A stretch of DNA of 64,000 bases. It comes from Acorus gramineus. Its lineage: Eukaryota > Streptophyta > Magnoliopsida > Acorales > Acoraceae. The first letter of the stretch is position 1, and every line of letters starts with the position of its first letter. Under the pieces are notes generated by a model. It saw nothing but the letters and a program-made list of their open reading frames with translations. It ran no database searches and had not been told where the DNA came from. Positions 14,201 to 26,200 of this stretch are shown piece after piece. The stretch spans positions 6,138,001-6,202,000 of the forward strand of contig CM060849.1 of NCBI GenBank assembly GCA_030737835.1. The letters are read 5' to 3'. The position numbers and the translations under genes are program-made.

Positions 14201-17200
14201 GATAATTGTATACTTTTGCATGTTCAAACACATTTGAACATAACTACTGATTCAATAGAATACTATTTTGAGCTAAGCAACCCCACTTTCCACCCCCCGA
14301 AAATATTTGAGGGGTGGAAAGGGTGGTTGCTTAGCTCGGGTGGTAAACTGGTACTACTTTTAAATCATACTATCAAGTCTTCTAAACTCTCTCTTTTCAA
14401 AGTCCCTAAGGGGGTCCTATCCAAAATGGAAGTCGTTCGGAGGAGATTATTACAGAATGGTAGGCAGCTGATTCAGTTTCACACCTAGGTAAACAAACTA
14501 TGCTTGTATTTTACAAATGACATGTCACTTCTTGCTCAACACTAAACATTGTCTTTGTATTTGTTTGTATTAAACTAGTTAGTCTGAGGTCTGGTTTCCA
14601 GAATACTCCTACCATGAATGCAATTGGTGATTTGAGAGCGGTACCTGAATCGGTCTATGAAAGAAAGGTGGAAAGAAGACCAAAGGGAGGGCGATATCGA
14701 AAGCAATGGCACATTATCCAATGTTTTGTTTATACAAAGTATCGAAACATCTTCTTCATTGACCAAACAAATTCCATACTCAAAGAAGGCCCCCACTGGT
14801 ACAATGGGATTTCATTTGTGGCAAGAAATGGCTTGGTAGCATGGGTGCTTTGAACTTGGATGATATGAGGTAGCTTCGGAGATGACTCATGAGTCATGAC
14901 AAGCAGCTTCTATGGTGCAAAATGGTGGAGCCTCATCACTTTCGTAATTTAGCCCCGGAGGATTTCTTCTCTGCGGCCAAGCACATATCAACCAGAACCT
15001 AGAGGGATATTTGTTTGGTTTCTAAATTTCAGGCTTCCATTCTTCAGGTTGGGTGGAGGTTGGGTGTGCCACTCTAGTCAGTTTCTCGAGTTCCCCATGG
15101 TGTGATAAGTTGCCATTGATGTCTATGTTCCCGAGGATCTTCGACTTTGCAATTAACAGAGCAGAGTGGTGAGAGACTTATGGACTATGAAGCACGGACA
15201 CAAACACAGGACACAGCGACACGCCCATTTTTGAAAAAATATGATACAAGTACGACTAGGGCACAACAACAAATAAATTAATATAATAAATATATATCAC
15301 TATTTTATATAAACATACGGATTTCACATAAATCACTATTTATAAACAATTCTATAAACTAATAAATCACTGTTTTTATAAATCATTGTTTTAAACTAAT
15401 AAACCACTATTTTTATAAATCATTGTTTTAAACTAATAAATCATTGTTTTTTAACCTTCATAAAGATATTTTGTTTAAATGGGTTGTTCTAGGCTGTTTT
15501 AATGGGTTAAATACTTGTGGGCTATGTTTGGGCCTTCCTTTTTTCTTTTTTTTCCTCTATTTTTGGGCTAAAACTAGTTGGGCCGTATTCTGGGCCATGT
15601 CCCAACAATGTCCAAACAAAAATGCACGCAAACACGGCTGGAGGCATGTCCGACACGTGTCTGCGCCATGTCCATGTCTGACACAAGTACGGAGCCTCCG
15701 GGGAAGTGTTCGTGCTTTGTGGCTTATGGATTAGTGATGAAGGTGGAGGGTCACTAGGAAGTTTAAATAAGGGGGAACCTTTACGATTCAAAGATCACAG
15801 AGCTCCTCGTTGTTGGAAGTCATTCAATGTTGCTCGTTAGTTTGGAAGTTGAACATCCCAATTTGGCACCCCGATCCCAAAGTCGATTTCTCCACTAGAA
15901 AATGCAATGATTGGTGGAGAAGAGATAGGTCGATTAACATGAACTTAGGGTATTTAGCATCCAACGACAAGGAAATTTGGGGTATCAAGGTTCCTCTTAA
16001 GGTTCAGGCATTCTTATGTATAAAGTTTCAGGATTCTATAGGTCAAAGTGGTCCCTAGATAGGGACTATATTTTTGTGGGGCTAAACCTAGATCCATGAT
16101 GAGACTCCTCTACATTTGCAATATTGTGAAGCAAGTGTGGAATTTGTTAGGGCATGATGGGATTGAATCATAAATTCGTTTCCTTGGACCAAATGAGGGA
16201 CGCGAGGAAATCTCATAAAGAAAGGTATTGTCTTATTAAAGCGAAGATCTTTCAATCCTTCATCCTCCCTATAGTGCAAGCAATATGGTTGACGAGAAAC
16301 CAAATCTTTTTTTTTGGGAAATTAATTTCGAGTCCTCCGAGGAACCCTTGAATTATTTTTAAGTCCCCAGAACATCTTGACTTATTTTTAGGTCCCCAAG
16401 TTAGTTGGGGTGTTATATCTGAGTCCTTCCATCAAATGGGGGTTATCTTCTTTTTTTTTCACTTTTGCCCCTATTTTCATATGTTATTTGTGTCCACCTC
16501 TAGCTCTCATCCACACATACGGCAACCCCTTCCCTTCCGCGTGCGCCTTCCGTCACAACCTCGCTCCGGTGAGTCTCTCCCTCCTGCCACTCCCTCCCTC
16601 TCGTATTAGCAATGTATCGAAACTTGTTAACAGTGTACTCAGACGTGTTAAAAATATACTCGGGCCTGTTAACAGTGCACACAATCAGTGAAGGGAGGGG
16701 TAAAAATGAAAATGTTAATAGTGGATTTAACGGCTATTACCCAAAAGGACTACGAAATAATAAACAATGGACCCTAAAAATAATAAACAATTTTATAGGG
16801 ACCTAAAAATAATTCAAAAGTTCCCTCGAGGACCCGGAATTAATTTCCCCTTTTTTTGATGCGAATGATAGGCATGCTACCTGAATTTCATTGTAGAAGA
16901 TATGTGTAAAGGGGAAAACAAAAAACAGAATGCCAAAGAGAAACAAAACATAACAAGCCAGTGAGGTTTCGAGTCGGTAGAGGAGGTATCTACCAATCCC
17001 ACCCTCTAGGCATCACACCAACTTATTCTTCAATAAAAAAAACCTTGGAGCAAAACCCATTTCGCTCTCGCACAACAGAGGCCCACTCTTTTATAAACCA
17101 AACCACCATCTGCCAAATCATATTTAAAGGAGCCAAGTGGAATCTTGAAAAATTTGGGACTCCATCAAGAAATTCATCAAAGATTGGTGACGCCACTCTG

Positions 17201-20200
17201 TTGGGGGCAATTCAATTACATTTCCAGAGAGGTCGCTTGATGATCATGGAGTATGACGGGATTAGCCTCCATTCGGAGTTTGTAGCCAGCTTGTTTATTC
17301 CCATCATTATTTTCCTCTCTTGTTTTCCTTTTTAGCATTTGGCTTTCTTTTTCAATTTCTCATTTCTTCTTTTGTGGCTATATACTCTATTTATGCGGTA
17401 GATGGGCCTACCTATTTCATTTTCACAAAAAAAAAAAAAAAAAAACCAAATAAAGCAAAATCCATAACATGACATAGTTGATTTAGGCGAATATTGTGTG
17501 ACATTATTAATTATTATTTTTGAGTAACTAAACATTAAAAAAAATTGTAACTCTTGGAAAACTTTTTTTTAATAAAGAACCAGTATTTGAACAAATTGAC
17601 AAAATAAGAATATGGTCAAATGATCAAATTGGTAGATATAAGTTAATGGATGAAAATTTCCAATTTACGAAATTTCTTTTCAATGGGAAATAGAAGAACA
17701 AAAGCCAAATAAACCTGCACTAGTCCACCAAGATTATCCCTAAGGTCCAACACAAAGTAGGAAGCACCAGAATCCAGGAGTTTCTTCATTGCTGCAGAAC
17801 AAATCAATATTCAAAACCAATTGTAAGAAGAGCACTAGCAAATGTCAATGTATGCCATAAAATACAATTTCAAAAAAATAATAACCTAATGTAGTCAACA
17901 AAGAAGAATCTTTGACAACAGCTTGGTAAAAATCATAAAATCAGCGCATACACGATAAAATATGTGAAAAATATTTTGAGCATCTAAGTTACAAGCTTAT
18001 TTATGGACATTTTAAAGCCTGCAGATATATACATATCCAATGGTGTCCAGCATGTTGAGACAAGCAATCAAATTCTCTGTCATCTAATAAGCAGATGTTG
18101 AATTCTCAAGTGATCCGATATAATCTGAACAATGTTAACCAAACCAATCATTGTCAATTATTCATCTTACATATATCTATATTGTTAATCATTCAGTCAT
18201 GACTTGCAAATACCTGATATATTTTATTCTTTTCTTTGATTTTCTATTCTTTCATTTACTCCATTTCTTCATAGCCCAAGAAACCCATCATCATGCCCAA
18301 ACTTCATTTTTTCCTTTATCTTAAGAATTCTGTATGAGTCTATGTCGGGCTTTAAGAGTGTGTTAGTGCACATGCTTGAAGGGAAATGAAAGAAAGTGAG
18401 TGAATTGGGTCAAAGGGAAAGTGACGGAAAGTAATGCATTTTCCCTTTGATCAAATTTCATGATGTTTGTGCATGTGATAGAAAGTAATAAAATCATTTT
18501 TCATCATTTTCCCTCAAATTCTCTCCTATAGAAAAAAAAGAAAGGAAAGGGAAGGAAAGTTTTTTTCTTTCCCTTGTTTGGCACAAACACTCATTTTGGA
18601 CAGTCAAATGGAACATTTTAGCTTTCCCTCACTTTCCTTCTCTTTCCATCATGCAAAAGACACCCTAAGACACAACAATCTCCACCTTTGCTTGGACCCT
18701 ACCAGTCTCCTTGAGTATAGTGCCTCAAAGGCGAAGGATTTTCCATTCATTATTCAGACATTCAAAAAAATAACACCATAGAAGAACAGGATTCATAATT
18801 CACGTCTTTCCCTAAATTTATGGTTCTCCTAATGCTTCTACATTGTTTCTGCATGTAATCTATCTTTTGATGTCCCAACACTGAAACTTACCTTCCTATC
18901 AACGCGGTGCCCGACGGATTCTTGCAGCACTATTTTCTGTTACCCTTATTTTCTTCAGGTGCAACCCCCCATTTTTCTTATGTGAATTTATTGCCAGCTT
19001 TCCTAACCCACTCACCCTCCAAGTAATCAAGTATTGAGCCTTGCCATGTTCCACCCTGATTAAAGTAGGCTAATACTAGCATAGCCTACTACAACATCAC
19101 ATCGATCATCTTGTTTACCTCAAAATGTGTTCATTCCTTGATGTAGTTGTGGTCCTCTATGATCCCTTCTCAACATGGGCATAGGAACAATTGAGCATTT
19201 GCATCATTGTCATCCAATTCTGAAAAACAAATATTGATATTTTGGAATACATGAATGGAAACAACATTCTATAAAAAAAAAAACTTTGTTAGGATTACAG
19301 TAAATTAGTTTAGAAGGAAGAAGATAAGACATTTTCATTACGTGGAAGAACTCCCCAACTTTTCCCATGATAGTGAGAACAAATGTGGCAGTTAGTCTTT
19401 TTGTCTAGTTATAATCTGTTCCCCTACTTTTTCCACGTTTATAATTTGTGCATAAATAATATTTTTTTCAGAAAAAAAGGTGCGTATGAGAAATATTTCC
19501 ATATAATTCAACCAGTACATAACATATTTTGATGAAGAAATTTCACATAATAAAAGAATGTTTGTAGTAGATCAGCATATTGAAGAGAATAAAAGATGAA
19601 ACGATCAAAACCTTTATCACAAAGAAATTGGTACAACTAACTAGAGATAAAATAAAATAGAAGATTTGAGCAATAATTGAATGAATGTCATTTAGACATA
19701 ATATCAAACATAAAAACTGTTTTGAGTACCTATCATCAAATCTTTCCTAGCCAATGCATTGAACTCTTTTACATGAACATATCCAACCTTAGTGGTTCCA
19801 TTATCAACCTGCTCCAAGCGATAAAATACAGGCGTTCGAGCAACAAGCTGCCTCTGGACCTTAATAGATTGAACAGGTTGGCAATTTCCATGTTTCACCT
19901 ATAAAAATTAATATCGATTTTGAATATCATAAAAAAATAATGAACATGAAGAAGGACCTGTGAAGCAATCACATGCAAGATTCAAGTCAGGGAATACAAC
20001 CTCAATTGTCACAAAAGTTTCATTTGGTCCTTGAAGCAAAGAAGATACTTCAAAGGCTGATTTTCCTTTAACATCTATTTCATTAACCGACAAGATTTCA
20101 TCACCCTGACAAGGGAAATATTCCTCAGAAAAATGGAACAATAAATGCATTAAATATGCGCCTATAGTAAATTATGGAAGATTAGCCAAGACTCAAGAGA

Positions 20201-23200
20201 AATCCCGGTAACAAGCAAATTCTCAAGTAAATGAAAAACAAAATTTATTAAAGGTATGCCTACAGTAAATTGATGGAAGATTAGCCAAGACGCTACAAAA
20301 AAAAAAATTCAGGTAATGATCAAATATTATATAATATAGAGAAAACTGGTTAAATAATAACAATGTTGTCATGTTTGAGAACAATTCTCATGATCAAAAG
20401 TTGCCCGGAAAAAAGAACGGTGAACATGTGAGATATCAGATCCATGCTTGATAATGCAACACTGAAAGTTAAAGCCTATGTAAAGGAAGCATCATTTTCA
20501 AAACCTAGGCCTTTAATAGATTCAACAGAACACTTCGGTTTGATATTTAACAAAACTCATCCCAACATTCCTCAGAGGTTCGGGATCAAATTTATGGATC
20601 CTACTATGCCATGAAATCCCATCAAAAAGACATTCTGAGAGCAAGTCCATTGGCTCTCATATCCTTCCTTCCAAACCACTGGCAGCTATTTAGTCCTTCC
20701 TCTCCCCATCCTCTAACTGTTACTCTAATCTGCTCAACTATTTCCTACAAGAGCAGTAAACAACTTGCATTATACATTGTCATATAAATATATAATACAT
20801 TCTATACATCAACTTACCATCCTCAAATCCACTACCACATAGATTACTCTAAAAGTTTATTTCTAGTAGCCCAACATTCAGAATCAACTTTATTATAACT
20901 GGCATGAGCAGAGTTTTCACAAATATCCACCTCAAATGAAAGAACATTGTTTGATGAGATTTTCTTTGATCCTGACATTCACTAATCATGCAAGCGGCCA
21001 CTATGCATCCAAAAAAATGTGGTTAGACACAGGTTGTACAGTTAGGGCCATAATCACATTCTGCCTCATACAGTGACTCTAAAAGTGAACAATTTGACTA
21101 CAAGAACACCAATAGGTACATTCTGCTTCAACACAAATAAAACTTTATAAAAGGTCCCTATTCAATATAAACTCAAATTTGACTCCCACGTCATGAGCAA
21201 TTAAATCCATCCCCTACAAAAATAAAACTTTACCTGTAATATTTAACAAAAAAATCCCAAATTTTTTTATTTCACATGGCATGCATCGCACGAGCAGTCT
21301 CCTAGTTCTAACTCAACTTTTTTTTAAGAAATTAAGGTATTATATATTATTAAATTAACGAACAAAATGCGTGTGTACAAAGGAGATGAGAAATCTCTGT
21401 TGTTAGTAAACATTTTTTCTTCATATAAAAGAGTGGGATCAGCATTGATATATATTCCCTGCATAATAAAATTACAAATACAAGATCAAGCATGCCTCAA
21501 GTAGCTCCTGTCATACACCCTTTCATTGAAAAATTGATTTACAGGCAAATCACAATTTTGAAATCCACATATGGGACTTCAACAATATTTGACGTGGGAT
21601 GAGGGAGAAGTCTATTGCTTTGAAAGGCAGGCCAGACTCACTTGGAAACCAAATTTCTCATTCAATGGACACATCACAAATTTTTTTTGATCGATGGCTT
21701 GATTCTCAAGCACACACATGCCCTAGTTGGCTTACTCTAGTTTATACACCACTGGCGTTGCACATAGACTTGGAAGAAGAAAATATGGTGTTTTATAAGT
21801 GCAGCCAAATTGAAGTGAAGTCCTTCTACCAACTACTTGATGTGGGCCCAACTAGAGTTCTTAATGTGGGTGCGTGCTCCATTGAAGATCCAAAGTTCCA
21901 TGTCTCCTCTTGCTGGACAAGATTCTAACCATGGTAAATGATAACAAGTGGGTCAACTATGAAAGCATCTTATATCATTATATGAGATGTGTTTCTTGGA
22001 AGAGTTTACAGAGCATCTATTCTTTGTGTCATGCTAGTAGATTGGTGTAGAATAAGGTCAGGGTAGCTTCAGGTAGATGACTTCATCTTGCAAATTGGAT
22101 GGAAATGTAGGACTAATTTCAGCAAAGAAGAGAAAAAGGAGTAATAGAAGCAAGAAAGTAAAGTTCATCATTTGTTCCCCATTTGATGTTTTAGTACATT
22201 TGGTTCACATGGAATGAGTGTTTTTCGAGAAAGGGTGGTCTATGTCAAAAACATATGGGAAGGTATCATGTTTCTTCTTTGGGATTGGGCAAAATACATT
22301 TTGGGAGTGGAATCAGCTACAAGCATCATGGGGTCTGGGTGGGTTTTGTTGAACACATACCTTTTCTGATTTGGGTCTCATGGGGACAGGATCTTCTTCG
22401 TCCTGTAAAGTTTGTTTTTTCTTGTTTTGGATCTGGGGATCCCTCAACTTCATTTGTTCAAGGGGCTTCATTGAATTAACTTTACCAGGTCCTATCTTCT
22501 TTTCAGAAAAATCATCCAATACATGTTTAGGTCACCAGTAATAGAGTATAAAATGTACAGAAAATGCAAAAGGTTTCCAAACTTCTTGTAAGCATTTGAC
22601 AAGGATTATAATTGAAATCTGTAGCTTCACTTGAACAGAAAATGCAAAATCAAGAGAGAGAAAGTCAAATGGTTCTCTATTGTAAAGAATAGGTAATAAT
22701 TAATGCTAATTCCAATAGGACACCAGCAAACTGTAAATAAAAGAGGGCAAAATAAATTACTTGCTGTTGTGGGATCATTGGAAAGGAATGCATCATTTTC
22801 ATTAACGGGTGTTTAAGTTATTTGCAATATTTGGGCTTCTCTTTTATTTCATTGATCACTGTTGTCTTTTGTATTTTTCTTCTCTTTACTGAAGATTCCT
22901 CATCCCCTTTTCTTTGAAGTAATGTGATAGTCCCAGTCCCATTTTCAAAATGATAATGATGATGATGATGATACCTAGTGGTTGTCATGAATCCAAGCAT
23001 AAAAGGCACATATGCAAATCACGCAACATAAATTAATTTAAGAGAGATAACAAGGTTAAATGTAAAATTTAGTGGAATATCAACTTACTGCATGCTTACA
23101 TATATAAAGCACGAAATTGAGAAAAATAAATACATAAACAGTTGTAGATCTTTTATGACTACCTGTCTCAACCCAGCAGAATACGCAGGACCATCTAAAA

Positions 23201-26200
23201 TGATACCCAAAACCTTCAACTTGATAGCACCATTGTCATCAGGAACCTCCCTAACATTTATCCCAACCCCAGTCACATCATACCGAGCCATCTTAGCAAA
23301 CTTCCATCAAGGATGAAAGAGAAATATGTCAAACTATTACTGCAGCAATGGGTGTGCATAAAGACTGAATAAACGCAAACAACTAGAAAAGCAAAATAAT
23401 GACCACAAATAGAAAAGGATATAAAACTTCTGTGACATCATTAGTCAAAAGAATTGAAATTATTCTCCAGAGTGTGTATACATCTACAAACAAAATGATC
23501 TACCAAGAGTAATAAAAAAATGATTAAAATATTACAGAAAACAAAGAATATTTTGCAAAAAAATATGTGAGAATTGGGATGCCATTAATCATAAATAGTT
23601 TAGAAGATTATTTAATAACCACGACAGGATGTAGTCCCTGGTTTTGGCACCGAGTCACCGACATAGCAAACATGACTCTTGAAAAACATGGCTACATGCA
23701 AAAGCAAGAACAAACTGTATTTCTGTTCTACCATGGTCCTGTTCTAGCACCCATGCACATCATGCTATGATTAAAAGATATGTAATTAAAATAGCTGATT
23801 TGAAGATATGTGGGAAAAATGAGAAGAATATCAAGAGAGAAGTGACACAAGGACTTGAAGATTCTGTAGATAGGGAAGAAGGCACCAAAAGTGAGGTGGC
23901 ACTTAAAGAGAGTTATAGAATTAAGGTTTGGGAGCATTAGGGACTTGTGATTGCAACTACTACAGTCAATGTAACAGCTGAGATAAGGCCATGCCAAATG
24001 ACATGAGCATAATATCTAACCATTGAATTCAATCAAACATAGAGCACATAGTTGTCCATCTGAATTCCTTCATTTAGACGAGAGACAACGGGCGTACCAC
24101 TGACCAAGCAATGCTAAAAGATCCATTTTCATATATACATTACATTTGTGCCAATCACTGATCTTCTGGACTGGTCATTTTACAAGCCTAATGAGTTGAT
24201 TATTCATGCTCAGCTTGTACGCTAAACAAGATATATGTTTATGCTTGGGCTCAATTTATTTTCTTGGCACATGATGCAAATCGAAAAGTGGTACATACAT
24301 GACACCCACAAAAGTAATGGAAATCAATCAATTAATATTTTAATTTGGACAACTACATAAAGTGAAGGAGCTCTAAAGCATCACCAATACAAAAGAAGAT
24401 TTGTACAAAATTATTTGTCTCTCTTCTTACATCTAAACCATATTTATGGGATCCAAAATCAATTACGAACCCTTCAATGAGAGTGGGATTGGGTCACAGT
24501 GAAGCTTACTTCTATTTTGACCAGCTTCAAACACATAAAGTTTGATTTTTTTGCTTAGTGGTGTAGTAAGTAGCACAACTTGTTTAGAAAAAGATATCTC
24601 AATATTTGTGGATGTGGATGTTCTTTTGATCAAATTTGCATTCTAATATTATTGACTTTCCACTTTCCAATTCAAGTATACATCATCCAATATTGAGCCG
24701 CTTGCTCAATTACACATCTATTTGAGTGTTTTCTCGTCTCCATTTCTTTCATTATCTTGTCTTCAGTATTATGATTATTTCCAATATATAACACTACCTT
24801 CTTCAATCATAAAAGATCACAATTTACTACGCGTAGAGTGCATGCATCAAATACTCTTTACACTCAAGGGTGGCGCCACATATAATGTGGTGGGGTCAAT
24901 TGACCCCATCACATTTAAACAAAAAAAAAAAAAAAAAACCACCAAACTACTACCATCACTCTTTCAAACCATGGCAACCCGTCCAACCAATTGACCCTGC
25001 CCGGCCCAGATTTTATATTTCAACCCCCTAAATTGTAAAAGTTTATATATTGAAAATCCTCCATCTCCTTTCTTTGATGATTTATTTTTTATTAATGTAA
25101 GTTCTATTTTCAAAAGAAAAATTTATGTTTTTGATAAATATATGATAAGAGTAGTTTTTTAAAAATTTTGTGGAATTTATTTTTTTAAATGACCCCATCT
25201 ATAAAAAAATTTGGAGCCACCGCTAACTAGAGGGCATCAGGTGTTGCAATCATGAGGAATCATCATTCTTGATTGATTAAAAAAATAAGCACTGTTACAC
25301 GCAGTCCTATTTACAGCAAAAAATGCAGTCTCATATACCTCATTAGTCATCCACCTATGGAGTATATAACTGAATAATGTTTTTTTACATTTGCTATAAA
25401 TGAGTTCATTAGATTCGAAATGAAGTGTTATACACTTTTCATCAAAGCAGACAATGTTTAAAATTTTTAAAAAATTAAAAAGTGTGGGGATTGTCAGCGA
25501 GAAAATCCCTAACATTTTCCTAAAAAAAAAACTATGCAGATTAACTGCAATTACAATGATAGTGATCAAGAAAGGGTAAAGAGCAACCATTAACCATCAA
25601 AAAGCCTAAAATTGCATCACATACAATATAAATACTTAATTTAAGATTCAAAGAAGAAAAATAAAAGAAACATAATGCAAAATCACCAAAATAAGTCGTG
25701 TATATTATAAGAAATTACTTCAGATGGAGAAAGGAACCGTGTATATGGGTCACCCAAACTAGCCAACATTCTTCGAATAACTTCATGTGCTTTTGACCGT
25801 GTCTGGATGGGGCTTTGGAGAATATCTTTTTTCTTTTGCTGAAAACAACACAATTACACAATTAAGCAGAAACTTCATGAAATGCATGATTGATCAAAAT
25901 CATGATCATTAACTTGGTGAACAAGATCAACACTCCAAAAAGTCTAAGAACAAAGACTAACCAGAATGGCAGAAGAAATAACCCGTTTGAGGGACAACAG
26001 ACCAAATATACTAGAATCTAAGAAGATCAACCTTATAAACTAAGACTGATCACTTGTCATGCCAAACCAATCAACGGTCCTTCTGGATTTTGCAGACAAT
26101 TGTTATTACTGTTTTATCAATCTTCATCAAACACAAAACTCCAATTCTTCAACCCCAACAAAACAATCCATCCGAACAATGGCAAAAGTGGTGAAATTTT

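Larger units (their letters stand above)
14310..17447 (+). pseudogene. LINE (L1-type) 3' part, broken and twice interrupted
   Basis: Fragments in varying frames carry the end of a plant LINE polyprotein: GWLLSSGGKLVLL and LSLFKVPKGVLSKMEVVRR (end of reverse transcriptase), then LNLDDMR, KQLLWCKMVEPHHF, RDICLVSKFQASILQVGWR, later DWWRRDRS and IWGIKVPLKVQAFL (zinc-binding zf-RVT region), and IWLTRNQIFF. An A-tail of about 18 bases ends it at 17447. A hAT MITE (15185-15722) and a TIR element (16316-16849) are inserted. Many stops; not functional. It lies in CtpA intron 6. Confidence 0.75.

Noticed and set aside
21599-22519. Possible gene in CtpA intron 3
   Set aside because: ORFs of 74-109 codons without motifs, splice support or codon pattern; probably old repeat.
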